64,000 nucleotides of DNA from Halorubrum sp. PV6 (GTDB taxonomy: Archaea > Halobacteriota > Halobacteria > Halobacteriales > Haloferacaceae): NCBI RefSeq assembly GCF_003990725.2, contig NZ_CP030064.1, positions 186,001 to 250,000 on the forward strand, given 5' to 3'. The translations under genes were made by a program, and so were the position numbers. Each line of letters opens with the position of its first letter. Within the stretch, counting starts at the first letter, position 1. The notes under the pieces were generated by a model, which saw only the letters and a program-made list of their open reading frames with translations, made no database searches and was not told the DNA's origin. Positions 27,143-36,279 of the stretch are shown here, piece by piece.

Positions 27143-27579
27143 CGGTCCACCACCGCCCGTAGCGTTCCGCGAACGTTCCGGCCCGGCCCGACCGCGACCG
27201 TTACCGGGCGCTCGGCGACGGCGACTCCGTCGCTCCGCCGCCCGGTCGCCACCGTCGGCGCCTCGTCGCCGGACTGCACTCGCCAGGTCTCCCCGTCGGC
27301 TTCGAGCGTGATCGTCGTCGCGAACCGAAACTTGTCGATGTCGGCCATCCGATGCGGGTCGACGACGCCGCCCGCCGTCACCGCCGGCTCGACCCGATCC
27401 AGCGTCTCCTCGGCCGTCGGGCGCGCCCGCTCCGGTGTCGCGTCCTCGAGGGCGCCGACGTACAGTCCGAGCGCCGCGCTTACCGCGAGAACGGCGACGA
27501 GCGCGGCGGTCGGTTCGACGGCGGCGCGGCTCTCGCTCTCACGCCCGAACAGGCGCGAACTATCCGACGAGCGTGACAT
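27139..27579 (-). CDS. Pilin-like protein, 146 residues (DUF7285-like)
   Basis: The N-terminus RSSDSSRLFGRESESRAAVEPTAALVAVLAVSAALGLYVGAL has a charged leader, then a hydrophobic helix beginning after RAAVEPTAAL. That arrangement resembles archaeal type IV pilins (short basic leader, helix, beta head), but there is no textbook prepilin peptidase site. The head domain (ITLEADGETWRVQSGDEAP...ERPVTVAVGPGRNVRGTLRAVV) is beta-rich. It overlaps the preceding gene by 20 bases. Confidence 0.65.
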   Translation of the reverse strand: MSRSSDSSRLFGRESESRAAVEPTAALVAVLAVSAALGLYVGALEDATPERARPTAEETLDRVEPAVTAGGVVDPHRMADIDKFRFATTITLEADGETWRVQSGDEAPTVATGRRSDGVAVAERPVTVAVGPGRNVRGTLRAVVDR

Positions 27580-28048
27580 GGACCCCTCCGTAGTGAACCC
27601 GTCTCACCGTTATCCGATCCGGCGCCGGGCGCCACTCGTGGTCGGCCGATCTGGCCCGTTCAGCAGCGGCGGCGAGGTCTCTGGGCGTGTTGAACACCGC
27701 ATCCGGCGGAACTCCTTCGAGCACTCGACGGAGGTCGCTGCGTTCGGACGTTCCGTGTCGCGCTTCCAACACCGGTGTTATCCGCGGTGCGTGCAGCGCC
27801 GACCGCGTGGTTCCGCCCGCTCCGCCGAGCGTAACTGAGCCGTCGGTGAGCCGAATACGGTTCGCTGCGAGTCCGTGTTCGGCCGTCGCCGGGTGAGCGC
27901 CGTCGGCGACCGAATCGATCGTGTGTGCGACGCCGCTCGCGTCCGGCGGCGGGGAAGCCGGCAGCGTGGCGGCAACACCCGCGGTCGCGACGCTTACCAG
28001 CGCTACCCCGAGCCAAGCGTACGTGGCGTCGAAATGGGTCTCGAACAC
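27560..28048 (-). CDS. Pilus-locus membrane-anchored protein, 162 residues (DUF7283-like)
   Basis: One N-terminal hydrophobic helix (YAWLGVALVSVATAGVAATLPASPPP) is followed by a soluble domain. The C-terminus (WRPAPDRITVRRVHYGGVHVTLVG) is beta-rich. TATTTAAAT lies 27 bases before its ATG, so this gene seems to begin a second transcript within the pilus cluster that runs through the next three overlapping genes. Role unknown beyond the context. Confidence 0.65.
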   Translation of the reverse strand: MFETHFDATYAWLGVALVSVATAGVAATLPASPPPDASGVAHTIDSVADGAHPATAEHGLAANRIRLTDGSVTLGGAGGTTRSALHAPRITPVLEARHGTSERSDLRRVLEGVPPDAVFNTPRDLAAAAERARSADHEWRPAPDRITVRRVHYGGVHVTLVG

Positions 28049-28070
28049 GGAGCGCCTGGCCGCCTTCTCG

Positions 28071-28079
28071 TATTTAAAT
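28071..28079 (-). promoter_or_regulatory. Internal TATA box of the pilus cluster
   Basis: TATTTAAAT (self-complementary core TTTAAA) is centred 27 bases before the start at 28048. It is the strongest promoter-like element in the 23-33 kb cluster and predicts a separate leaderless mRNA for 28048-23196. Confidence 0.6.
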
Positions 28080-28105
28080 CACCGCGTCGGCGTACCACCG
28101 CCCTT

Positions 28106-29905
28106 TCACAGCAGCATCCCGGCTCCGAGGAAGGCGATGAGGTACGTCGTTGCCGCGGTCGGGAGCGCGATCCCGACTCGGTAGGCGACGAGCGTCCGGT
28201 CGAACCCCCGCTCCAGTCCGGTTGCGAGCGCGGTGAGGAGCGCAGCGAGTATCAACACGTACGCGCCGACGATCCGTCCGAGGACCGGCACCGCAAGCGA
28301 GCGACCGCCGGCGCTTGTGCCCGCCCTACTCGGTTCGGAGCCGACCGCGGGTGGCGTCCCGCCGCCGAGGGCATCTACGCCAGCCGTCGCTCCCGCGCTC
28401 AGCCCGCCGGCGTCGACGGCGTCGATGCCGGTCGCGAGCGCCACGGTCGCCCCGCCGACGAGCGGCGCGAACACCGCGGCAGTGTTCGTCAGGGTCCCAG
28501 TTACGGTCGCCAACTGTCGCCGCGCGTCGGTCTCGAGTTCGCGGAGCGATTCGAGTTGGTCGGCGAGTTCGAGGAGGACGTCGCCCGCCGGTCGTCCCTC
28601 CCGCGCGGCGACGGAGAGCAGCGCGACGGCCCCGCGAACTCGTGGCGATGGCACCGGGACGGCCGGCCCGCCGCGGCCGAGGAACGCTTCGCGGACGCCG
28701 ACCCGGAGCGTGTCGCTCCGCGTTCCTGCAGACTGGAAGAGTTCTCCCGTCGGGCCGTCGAGCCGCTCGCCGGCGTTTGCTATCGCGGTCTCGACGGCGA
28801 CGCCTTCGGCCACGTCGCCACCGATGACCGTCATGGCGTCCGGAAGCGTCCGCTCGACGACCCTGACGTTCGACAGCACCGACCTCCTGTGCCGGACACC
28901 GACGAACAGTGCGGCACCCGTCCCGACGCCGACCCCCGCGACCGGCGCGGCCCACCCGACGACGAATTTCGCTGCAACGACCGCTGCGAGGACACCGGTC
29001 GCGACTCCGACGACCGCGGCGTGACCGCTCCGCTCCGGTACGTCCGGGTGGCCGTCGTCGATACGTGGCGGGGCGAACGCCACGGGACGGCGCGAGAGCA
29101 GCCACGCCGACGCCGCGAGCAGTCCAGCCGGGAGTACGCCTAAGTAGAGCGTCGCGACCACGCCGGGGCCGATCGGGACGCCGGTCGCAGCGGCCGCCGG
29201 AAGGAGGGCGATGAGCGCGAGCGGGAGCAACACCCCGAAGGCGTACAGCGCCGAAACCGGTCCCCGAACCTCTCCGACGAACTCGGCGAGCCGATCGGTC
29301 GTGCCGGCAATCGTCGCGTCGAGCGCCCGGTCGAGGCATCGACCTCTGCGCTCCGGCGGCGCCGAGGCCGCGGTCCTCACGAGCGCCGCTGCCCGGTCGA
29401 TAGCCGGGAACCACGGCTGCCACTCGCGAGCAAACGCCCGAAGCCCGCTCGTCGGCGTGTCGGCGTTCGCTCGCTCACGCCGAGCGAGGTCCTCGGCGAG
29501 CGGTCCCTCACCGGTCCGCGCGGCGAACTGCACAGCGCGCTCTGTCGAGGGATCCAACCGCATCCGCAACACGAGTCGGCCGACGAGACCGGGCGTGGCC
29601 CCGAGCGCTCTGGTCCGTCTGAGCGCGGCCACCCATATCGGCGCTCGGTGAACGGCGTGCGTCGCCCCGAGGCCGCCTGCGAGCCCGGACACCCCTCCGG
29701 AAACGGGTCCGAAGACGAAGGCGACGACGACGGCGCAGAAGAGCCCCACGCCCACTCCGACCCGATACCCACCGTCTATCACCTGCGCGCTCGTCACGTC
29801 CCATCCGAGGAAGCCGATCGCTCGACGGAGCTCCGCCGAGCCCGTTTCGCCGCCGGCGTCTGTTCGTCGCTCACGCTCACCTCTCTCGGCAGGCGTTCCC
29901 GTCAT
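28106..29905 (-). CDS. TadC/PilC-like type II/IV secretion membrane core protein
   Basis: 599-residue polytopic protein with two T2SSF-type halves. Each half has a cytoplasmic helical domain (for example FAREWQPWFPAIDRAAALVRTA, and VVERTLPDAMTVIGGDVAEGVAVETAIANAGERL) followed by several transmembrane helices. There are about eight to nine hydrophobic helices in total. It is the inner-membrane platform that pairs with the ATPase to assemble pilins. It overlaps the ATPase gene by 4 bases. Confidence 0.88.
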   Translation of the reverse strand: MTGTPAERGERERRTDAGGETGSAELRRAIGFLGWDVTSAQVIDGGYRVGVGVGLFCAVVVAFVFGPVSGGVSGLAGGLGATHAVHRAPIWVAALRRTRALGATPGLVGRLVLRMRLDPSTERAVQFAARTGEGPLAEDLARRERANADTPTSGLRAFAREWQPWFPAIDRAAALVRTAASAPPERRGRCLDRALDATIAGTTDRLAEFVGEVRGPVSALYAFGVLLPLALIALLPAAAATGVPIGPGVVATLYLGVLPAGLLAASAWLLSRRPVAFAPPRIDDGHPDVPERSGHAAVVGVATGVLAAVVAAKFVVGWAAPVAGVGVGTGAALFVGVRHRRSVLSNVRVVERTLPDAMTVIGGDVAEGVAVETAIANAGERLDGPTGELFQSAGTRSDTLRVGVREAFLGRGGPAVPVPSPRVRGAVALLSVAAREGRPAGDVLLELADQLESLRELETDARRQLATVTGTLTNTAAVFAPLVGGATVALATGIDAVDAGGLSAGATAGVDALGGGTPPAVGSEPSRAGTSAGGRSLAVPVLGRIVGAYVLILAALLTALATGLERGFDRTLVAYRVGIALPTAATTYLIAFLGAGMLL

Positions 29906-31848
29906 CGGTCACCACCGCCAGAGCCGTCGCCCCGATGTCGACCCGCCCAGTCGACGTAGCGTTCCGGTTCGATGCGCCCAGTTCGTGCCGCCTTCGCGAT
30001 GCGATCGCTGCGCTGACCGATACACGCTCTGACGGTCGCGTACGTTTCCTCGGTTTCGGCGAGCGACTCCACGAGCCGACTCTCGCCGCGGTCGATCCGG
30101 CCGGTCGGGGCCAGTCCCGCGTCCGTCCGCTCGAACAGCGGTTCGAACGATAGGTCGCCGTCGTGGTCCACGACCTCGGCGATCACCTCAATGCGGTGGT
30201 CGTCGAGAACGACCACCAAGTCGGTCGCGGCAAACGACGACGCGGAGACCCCGAGGTCGGTGACGACCCGCTCACGGACAGCCTCGGGACTCTCGCCGTG
30301 GATCGTCCCGAGCACCGACTCGCCGGCCGCGCCGACGCGCATCGCTTCGTACAACGCGGCTGCCTCCTCGCCGCGTACCTCACCGACGACGATCGCTCCG
30401 CCGCCGAGCCGGAGCGCGGTTCGGACCGCCTCGCTCGGAGACGGCTCGGCCCCGTCTCCGACCCGAAGCCGCTGCGTGTCTCTCCCGGCCGCAGTCACCG
30501 CGTCAGCCGGGAGTTCGGGGGTGTCTTCGATCAGGATCGACCGCGCCTCGGGCGGCAGCTCCCAGAGGAGCGCCCCGAGCGCGGTCGTCTTTCCCGCGCC
30601 ACGCCCGCCGGCGACGAGCCCGGTCACGCCCCGTTCGACCGCCACAGAGAGGAGGCCTGCGGCCGCCGGCGTGATCGTTTCGACGTCGACGAGCCGCGCT
30701 AACGTCCACGCGTCCGGGTCGCCGCGACGGAAGGTGAAGGACAGCCCGTCGCTGGCGGGGTCCGTCGTCGCGGCGACCCGGACCCGCCCGGAATCGGTCT
30801 CGATCGTCGCATCGAGCGTCGGACTCGCTCGGGAGAACCCGCGGCCGCTCGTTCGCCGGAGCCGAGACGCCAACGTCGCGGCGCCCTCGGGCGGCAGCCT
30901 GACGTTGGTTCGACACCGCTCCCCGTCGGCGACCACCCGGAGCGGGTTCTCCGCGACGGGCGCGGAGACGATCGCGTCGCTCACGCGCTCGTCGGCGAAC
31001 ACGTGCTCGAATACCCCGTATCCGCGAGTGTGTCGCCTGAGCACGTCGACGAGCATCGAAACCGGGTCGTCGGTCGTCGCGACCGCTCGGACCGCCCGTC
31101 CCGGTGCCCTGTCGCCGCCAGCCGGGTCGTTGAGGAGGCGGTCCTTCGCGGCGGCCAGCCGTTCGATGGCCGCGTCGTCGAGCCGCGCCGACGGCGGCGT
31201 GAGGTGGTACGTTCGGAGCGTCTCAGTCCCGTCGTAGAGCCGCACGGTGGCCCCCGTTTCGAGATCCCACCGATCGACGAGCGTCGCGTTCGGCGGCGGT
31301 GCTGTCGCGACGCGCGTTGCCGCCATCGCCGGCCCGGTGTGTGCACGGAGCAACGCTTCGACGCCGTCTGCGTCCGCGACAACCGCTTCGAGTCCGGTCT
31401 CCGCTGCGATCCGCTTCGGCGGCCCCTCGCGACCGCTGGCCTCTCGTGCGGCCGCGAGGGGCTCCCGAGCGACCCGCTCCGCCAGCCGCGTCTCGTGGAA
31501 CGCGACCCGCTCCCGGAACCGTCCTGCGGCGAGCAGACAGGCCGCCGCACGGCCCGTGTACGACCGCTCGCGGCCGGCGTGGTGCGTCCGGATCACGTCG
31601 GCGTCCCGCTCTGTTAACGCCTCCACGACCGTCGCGAGACACTCCGGACTCGCGGCCAAGTCGCCGTGGCCGGGGCAGCCGTCGGCGTCGACCGTCAGGA
31701 CGACTCGGTCGCCCACGCCCGTTCCCACCGGCTCGTCGAACGACAGTTCGCACCGACAGTCGCCCGTCTCGCCGTCGACCCACGGGAGCGAGGAGAGCGG
31801 CGTCCCGCCGCCGTCGAGCCCTGACAGCGATGAGAGATCGAAGCTCAT
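29902..31848 (-). CDS. Type II/IV secretion (VirB11/TadA/PilB-like) ATPase
   Basis: 648-residue hexameric motor ATPase for pilin assembly or secretion. The N-terminal region is divergent and contains a few cysteines (CRCELSFDEPV, CPGHGD, C). The core has Walker A GGRGAGKTTALGALL (about residues 413-427), the Asp box ILIEDTPELP, Walker B RLGGGAIVVGEVRGEEA, and the His box GTIHGESPEAVRERV. It is coupled to the PilC-like gene downstream by a 4-base overlap. It is a different paralogue from the ATPase at the right end of the window. Confidence 0.92.
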   Translation of the reverse strand: MSFDLSSLSGLDGGGTPLSSLPWVDGETGDCRCELSFDEPVGTGVGDRVVLTVDADGCPGHGDLAASPECLATVVEALTERDADVIRTHHAGRERSYTGRAAACLLAAGRFRERVAFHETRLAERVAREPLAAAREASGREGPPKRIAAETGLEAVVADADGVEALLRAHTGPAMAATRVATAPPPNATLVDRWDLETGATVRLYDGTETLRTYHLTPPSARLDDAAIERLAAAKDRLLNDPAGGDRAPGRAVRAVATTDDPVSMLVDVLRRHTRGYGVFEHVFADERVSDAIVSAPVAENPLRVVADGERCRTNVRLPPEGAATLASRLRRTSGRGFSRASPTLDATIETDSGRVRVAATTDPASDGLSFTFRRGDPDAWTLARLVDVETITPAAAGLLSVAVERGVTGLVAGGRGAGKTTALGALLWELPPEARSILIEDTPELPADAVTAAGRDTQRLRVGDGAEPSPSEAVRTALRLGGGAIVVGEVRGEEAAALYEAMRVGAAGESVLGTIHGESPEAVRERVVTDLGVSASSFAATDLVVVLDDHRIEVIAEVVDHDGDLSFEPLFERTDAGLAPTGRIDRGESRLVESLAETEETYATVRACIGQRSDRIAKAARTGRIEPERYVDWAGRHRGDGSGGGDR

Positions 31849-31881
31849 GGCGGGCGTGGCTGCGGTATCGCTGATAAACCC

Positions 31882-32352
31882 TCACCCGATTCGCGTGACC
31901 CGGACCGTCGGCTCGCCGTCGTCGACGAGGCGGAGTTCGAGCCGGCTCTCTCCCCGCGTTCGGAGCGCGATCGGTCCGTCGACGACCTCAACGGTCGCGA
32001 CGGCCGACTCGGGTGCGATCGACAGGGTTCGGCGCCTTCCACCGTCGATTCGGTAGCGGAGCGCGGCGCCGGCGTCGGCGTCCGACCGCGCCGGCTCGAC
32101 GAGCGCGAGCCGGTCGATCTGCGGGGCCGCGATGCCGGCCGGCGCGCGGACGGTAACCGTCGTTCGCGCCGCGAGCGAGGGGTCCGAGACGCTCGTCGAT
32201 CCGGAGACGAGCCCGCCAACGGCGCGCTCGATGCGGTCCGTCTCGGTATCGAGCCGCGCTGTGGCCGTGGCGGTCTGCGCGTCCTCTAAGGCCGGCATCG
32301 CCGTCGCGAGGAGCGCGACGGCGACGAGGACGGTGAGGACGACGCGGATCAC
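31882..32352 (-). CDS. Pilus-locus membrane-anchored protein, 156 residues (DUF7311-like)
   Basis: N-terminal helix (IRVVLTVLVAVALLATAMPALEDAQTATA), then a mostly beta domain (TTVTVRAPAGIAAPQIDRLALVEP...VRVTRIG). The helix followed by an AxxxxTAxxRLDTETDRIERAV segment resembles the minor-pilin-like or TadE-type proteins often placed just upstream of the ATPase. It ends 33 bases before the ATPase start. Assignment to the locus is by position. Confidence 0.65.
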   Translation of the reverse strand: MIRVVLTVLVAVALLATAMPALEDAQTATATARLDTETDRIERAVGGLVSGSTSVSDPSLAARTTVTVRAPAGIAAPQIDRLALVEPARSDADAGAALRYRIDGGRRRTLSIAPESAVATVEVVDGPIALRTRGESRLELRLVDDGEPTVRVTRIG

Positions 32353-32379
32353 GGCTCCCCTCCCTTCGCGGCGCTGCCG

Positions 32380-33288
32380 TCAAAACGACTCACGGAGGCG
32401 CTCCAAGGCGGCCGGGCGCCACGAGTCGTCGGTCGTCCCGTCGCCCGCGTCGTCGGCGTTGCCGGTTGCGGGGGTCGAAGCGGCCGGCACGCCCGACTCC
32501 CCCTCGCCGCTCCGACCTGCAGGGAGGGCGGCGTCCAGCGCATCCTCGTCGGGCAGCGTCCCGTCGCTCGCCTCGTCTCCGGCCGCCGCGCTGCGTGTCC
32601 GTGCGTCGTGGCGCTCCGTCTCTCTGTCAGCCGCCCGCCCGTCAGCCGCGTCGTCTCTGCCCTTTCGCGCCTCAGCGAGCGCGAGGTCGGCGCGGCGTTC
32701 GACCGCCTGGTTCACCGACCGGATCGAGCCGACGTACCCCCTGATGGCCTGCGTCGCCGCCTCCAGCTCCGTGACGCGCGATTCGAGATCGTCGAGCCGC
32801 TCCGACAGCGCGTCTCGCTCCGCGGCCGCGGCCGCCTCGTCGCCGAGGTCGGCGACCGCGTCGTCGGTTCCCGTGATCGCGCGCTCGACCGCCCGCAGCC
32901 GCTCCGCGAGGCGGCCGTCGGTGGGCTCGGCGGCCGAGTCGCCACTGCGCGCGTCCTCCGGGTCGGCACCGAGCGCTCGACGCTCGTCGCAATTCGGCGT
33001 TCGGGTGTTATCAGCCCCGTCGCTCCGGAGTGCGGCCTCGTCTCCCTCTCGCTCCGCTCTCTCGGCGTTTCGGTCTGTCGCCGGCGTATCCTGCCCTGCG
33101 TGGTCGGCCCGCTCCGTCCGGTCCGTAGCCGACAGGTCCGCCGTCGCCCCCGTGGCGGTCGCCGTTCCGACCGGCGCGCGGTCGGACATCTCTGTGGCTT
33201 CGGCTCGGTGTCTCTCGCTTCCCGCCGACTCCGCCGCCTCGGTGTCGGCTCTGAACAGCCCTTCCCGTTCGCGGGTCTCGTTGGTCAC
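32380..33288 (-). CDS. Coiled-coil protein at the head of the pilus operon (DUF7310-like), 302 residues
   Basis: Disordered, acidic and Thr/Ala-rich N-terminal ~140 residues are followed by a clear coiled coil (RLRAVERAITGTDDAVADLGDEAAAAAERDALSERLDDLESRVTELEAATQAIRGYVGSIR). The C-terminus is DDSWRPAALERLRESF. No enzyme motif or membrane helix is present. It is the first gene of the operon, 27 bases before the next gene, and divergent from cetZ across 77 bases. The true start could be later (Met34, MSDRAPVG), because the first 33 residues are low complexity. Confidence 0.65.
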   Translation of the reverse strand: MTNETREREGLFRADTEAAESAGSERHRAEATEMSDRAPVGTATATGATADLSATDRTERADHAGQDTPATDRNAERAEREGDEAALRSDGADNTRTPNCDERRALGADPEDARSGDSAAEPTDGRLAERLRAVERAITGTDDAVADLGDEAAAAAERDALSERLDDLESRVTELEAATQAIRGYVGSIRSVNQAVERRADLALAEARKGRDDAADGRAADRETERHDARTRSAAAGDEASDGTLPDEDALDAALPAGRSGEGESGVPAASTPATGNADDAGDGTTDDSWRPAALERLRESF

Positions 33289-33365
33289 GCGGCCGAGTGG
33301 CCGCGGCTCTCCGGTTAAACCTCCGGGGGAAAACGTATTAGCACGGGATTAGTTACCTTACGATC

Positions 33366-34445
33366 ATGAAAGCGGTCCTCCTCGGCGTCGGCCAGGCGGG
33401 CGGGAAGCTTACGACGGCCCTCGCCGAATTCGACGCCGACGCCGGCTACGGAGCGGTGATCGACGCGCTCGCGGTGAACACGGCGTCGGCGGATCTTGAC
33501 CCCCTCCCGCTCGACACCGTCCTCGTCGGCCAGTCGCGAGTGAACGGCCACGGCGTCGGCGGCGATAACGAACTCGGCGCCGAAGTGATGGACGAAGACG
33601 TTGTCGAGGTGATGGACGCGCTCGCGCCGAAGGTGAACGCCGACGCGGAGGCGCTGTTCGTTGTCGCGGGGCTTGGCGGCGGCACCGGATCCGGCGGCGC
33701 GCCGGTCCTCGTCCGCGAACTGAGCCGAGTGTACGACGTGCCGGTGTACGCGCTCGGCGTCCTCCCCGGCCGCGACGAGGGCGCGATGTACCAGGTCAAC
33801 GCCGGACGCTCCCTCAAGACGCTCGTCCGCGAGGCCGACGCGACGATCCTGCTCGACAACGACGCGTGGCGCTCCTCGGGTGAATCAGTCGAAGGCGGAT
33901 TCGCGTCGATCAACGCCTCGATGGCCAAGCGGATCGGCCTGCTCCTCGCCGCCGGCGAGTCGGTCGAAGGGGTCGCAGAGTCGGTCGTCGACACCAGCGA
34001 GGTGATAAACACGCTGCGCGCCGGCGGCATGGCCGCGGTCGGCTTCGCGTCTGCGCCCGCCGCCGAGGAGGCGGAAGCGAACGTCACAACCGTGATGAGC
34101 GCCGTCCGAAGCGCGGTGATGACCGGGTTGTCGCTGCCGAACGCGACCGAGGCCGACGCCGGCCTCGTCGCCATCGCGGGCGACCCCGACCGGATCTCCC
34201 GGAAGGGCGCGGAGAAGGCGCGAAAGTGGCTCCAAGAGGAGACCGGCTCGATGCAGGTCCGCGGCGGCGATTTCCCCCTCGACTCCGACCGGGTGGCGGC
34301 GTTGGTCCTCCTCGGCGGCATCGAGCGCTCGCGGCGCGTCGAGGAGTTCCTCGAACGCGCGCGGCAGGCGGTCCGTGACGAGCCGGCGGAGCGGACGGAC
34401 CCCGCGGAGGCGTTCCGGAACGACGCGCTCGACGACCTCATGTAG
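33366..34445 (+). CDS. cetZ: CetZ-family tubulin-like protein
   Basis: 359-residue GTP-binding cytoskeletal protein of the archaeal CetZ group, which controls cell shape and motility rather than division. It starts MKAVLLGVGQAGGKLTTAL, the CetZ-type N-terminal G-box. The tubulin signature is GLGGGTGSGGAPVL (about residues 103-116), followed by LGVLPGRDEGAMYQVNAGRSL, ILLDNDAW and NASMAKRIGLLL. Length and motifs exclude classical FtsZ. Which of the several CetZ paralogues this is cannot be told here. Confidence 0.93.
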   Translation: MKAVLLGVGQAGGKLTTALAEFDADAGYGAVIDALAVNTASADLDPLPLDTVLVGQSRVNGHGVGGDNELGAEVMDEDVVEVMDALAPKVNADAEALFVVAGLGGGTGSGGAPVLVRELSRVYDVPVYALGVLPGRDEGAMYQVNAGRSLKTLVREADATILLDNDAWRSSGESVEGGFASINASMAKRIGLLLAAGESVEGVAESVVDTSEVINTLRAGGMAAVGFASAPAAEEAEANVTTVMSAVRSAVMTGLSLPNATEADAGLVAIAGDPDRISRKGAEKARKWLQEETGSMQVRGGDFPLDSDRVAALVLLGGIERSRRVEEFLERARQAVRDEPAERTDPAEAFRNDALDDLM

Positions 34446-34532
34446 CCGCCGTGTACCGCGCCCCACGAGGACGTAGCGCCGTCGATACCCTCGGCTCGCA
34501 ACGCCGAGCGCCGGCGAGACAGGTTCCGCACC

Positions 34533-34543
34533 TTTTTACTTTA
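34533..34543 (+). promoter_or_regulatory. TATA-like element of the GGGP synthase gene
   Basis: TTTTTACTTTA is centred about 26 bases before ATG 34564. GGTGGAG (34548-34554) also lies 9 bases before that ATG. Both favour 34564 over the upstream in-frame GTG at 34549. Confidence 0.5.
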
Positions 34544-34563
34544 GCCCGGTGGAGTCGATTCCG

Positions 34564-35262
34564 ATGAACAACCCGTGGGACGACTGGGACCACGTGCTGA
34601 AGGTAGACCCGGACAAAGATCTGTACGGGGACGACACCTTCGAGGACGTCTGCCGGACCGGGACCGACGCGATCGAGATCGGCGGGACCCTCGATGTCAC
34701 CGCGGAGAAGATGACCCGCGTCATCGACGCCGCCGCCGAGTACGACGTGCCGCTCTACCAAGAGCCGTCGAACCCCGGCGTCGTCATCGACTCGCCCGCC
34801 CTCGACGGCTACCTGATCCCGACCGTGTTCAACGCCGGCGGCCCGTTCTGGATCACCGGCGCACACAAAGAGTGGGTCCGCATCGACGATCTCGACTGGA
34901 GCCGAACGCACACCGAGGCGTACATCGTCTTAAACCCCGAGGCGTCCGTCGCGCAGCTGACCGAGGCCGACTGCGACCTCAGCGCCGACGACGTGGCGGC
35001 CTACGCGAAGGTCGCCGAACGGATGTTCGGTCAGGAGATAGTGTACGTCGAGTACTCCGGCACCTTCGGCGACACCGAGAAAGTCGCCGCCGCGCACGAC
35101 GCGCTCGACGAGGCCACGCTGTTTTACGGCGGTGGCATCCACGGCTACGAGTCGGCGAACGAGATGGCCCGCCACAGCGACGTGATCGTCGTCGGCGACC
35201 TCCTCCACGCAGAGGGCGTCGACGCGGTCCGCGAGACGGTACAGGGCGCGAAAGACGCTTAA
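34564..35262 (+). CDS. Geranylgeranylglyceryl phosphate synthase (phosphoglycerol geranylgeranyltransferase)
   Basis: 232-residue TIM-barrel prenyltransferase that makes the first ether bond of archaeal membrane lipids from sn-glycerol 1-phosphate and GGPP. Typical motifs: [11 protein letters not shown] at the N-terminus, [30 protein letters not shown] and [17 protein letters not shown], the last four lining the phosphate and glycerol sites. The ATG at 34564 is chosen on promoter and SD spacing; GTG 34549 would add five residues. Confidence 0.93.
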   Translation: MNNPWDDWDHVLKVDPDKDLYGDDTFEDVCRTGTDAIEIGGTLDVTAEKMTRVIDAAAEYDVPLYQEPSNPGVVIDSPALDGYLIPTVFNAGGPFWITGAHKEWVRIDDLDWSRTHTEAYIVLNPEASVAQLTEADCDLSADDVAAYAKVAERMFGQEIVYVEYSGTFGDTEKVAAAHDALDEATLFYGGGIHGYESANEMARHSDVIVVGDLLHAEGVDAVRETVQGAKDA

Positions 35263-35285
35263 AAGCACCCCGTCGTCCCCGGCTC

Positions 35286-35894
35286 TCAGTACCCGTCGAC
35301 CATGTTCTCGACGTACTTCGCGATCACGTCCACTTCGAGGTGGACCGGGTCGCCGACCGACTTCGCCGACAGCGTCGTCAGATCGTACGTCGTCGGAATG
35401 ATCGCCACGTCGAACGCGGCCTCGCGCTTCTCGGCGACCGTCAGCGAGATGCCGTCGAGCGTCACCGACCCCTTATCAACGAGATAGTCGCCGTGTCCCT
35501 CGGGGATCGAGAAGGTGAACCGCCAGTCCTCGCCGACGCGCTCTATCGCCGTCACCTCGGCGACGGTGTCGACGTGGCCCTGCACGACGTGGCCGTCGAA
35601 CCGCCCGTCCGCGGGCATCGCGCGCTCGACGTTGACGGGGTCGCCCTCGGCAACCTCGCCGAGGTACGTCTTCTCGACCGTCTCGCTCGCGAGGAACACT
35701 TCGAACCAGTCGCCGTCGCTGGCGTCGCCCTCGGCGACGTACGCCTCGACCGTGAGACAGACGCCGCTCACGCTTATCGACTGCCCGTGATGGAGGTCGT
35801 CGAACCCGTCGACGGCGATCCGCAGCCGGATCCCGCCCTCGGTCTCGGTCCGTTCGCGGACGGTTCCGGTGTCCTCGACGATGCCGGTGAACAT
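35286..35894 (-). CDS. ribE: Riboflavin synthase, bacterial-type alpha subunit
   Basis: 202 residues from ATG at 35892-35894; a longer open frame to 35993 is rejected because the family starts MFTGIVEDTGTV. There are two lumazine-binding barrels: the first begins at MFTGIVED with ISVSGVCLTVEAY, and the second at DGRFDGHVVQGHVDTVAEV with VTLDGISLTVAEK. The enzyme dismutates two 6,7-dimethyl-8-ribityllumazine molecules into riboflavin. It is convergent with the GGGP synthase gene (23 bases apart). Confidence 0.95.
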   Translation of the reverse strand: MFTGIVEDTGTVRERTETEGGIRLRIAVDGFDDLHHGQSISVSGVCLTVEAYVAEGDASDGDWFEVFLASETVEKTYLGEVAEGDPVNVERAMPADGRFDGHVVQGHVDTVAEVTAIERVGEDWRFTFSIPEGHGDYLVDKGSVTLDGISLTVAEKREAAFDVAIIPTTYDLTTLSAKSVGDPVHLEVDVIAKYVENMVDGY

Positions 35895-35965
35895 ACCGGA
35901 TCTGAGCGCGCGCGACACATATCGGTTCGGTGTTGAGGCGCCGGATTCACCGGCCGTCGCACGCC

Positions 35966-35972
35966 TTTTATT
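35966..35972 (+). promoter_or_regulatory. TATA-like element of the 89-aa membrane protein gene
   Basis: TTTTATT is centred 26 bases before ATG 35995, predicting a leaderless mRNA. Confidence 0.5.
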
Positions 35973-35994
35973 CTCAGACGCCAATCGCAGCACA

Positions 35995-36264
35995 ATGGCT
36001 CTCGGCGTGATGGATATGATCGGACTGGCGGCGTCGCTCGTGTTCGCGCTGCCGCTCGCGAACTACGCGGTCATCCGGCTGGCCGCCGGCGAGGTCGCGC
36101 TCGGCGCCGGCCTCCTCGTCGTCGCCGTCGCCATGGTCGTCCTGCCGCAGTACTTCCTCGATCCGGGCCGGATCCTCCGCGGGTTGCTCTCGGGGCTGCT
36201 CCCGCGACAACTCCGGAGCGGCGACGACGACGCCGGCTCCGAGGGCGACTCGGTCGAGAAGTAA
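35995..36264 (+). CDS. Small membrane protein, 89 residues
   Basis: Two hydrophobic helices (GLAASLVFALPLANYAVIRLA and VALGAGLLVVAVAMVVLPQYFL) are joined by a short loop. A basic/hydrophobic segment and an acidic, Asp/Glu-rich tail of about 15 residues follow. It resembles a conserved haloarchaeal family of unknown function. The ATG at 35995 is supported by the TATA spacing. It is divergent from ribE and convergent with the M24-like gene 15 bases downstream. Confidence 0.7.
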   Translation: MALGVMDMIGLAASLVFALPLANYAVIRLAAGEVALGAGLLVVAVAMVVLPQYFLDPGRILRGLLSGLLPRQLRSGDDDAGSEGDSVEK

Positions 36265-36279
36265 CCGACGCGGTTTCTC

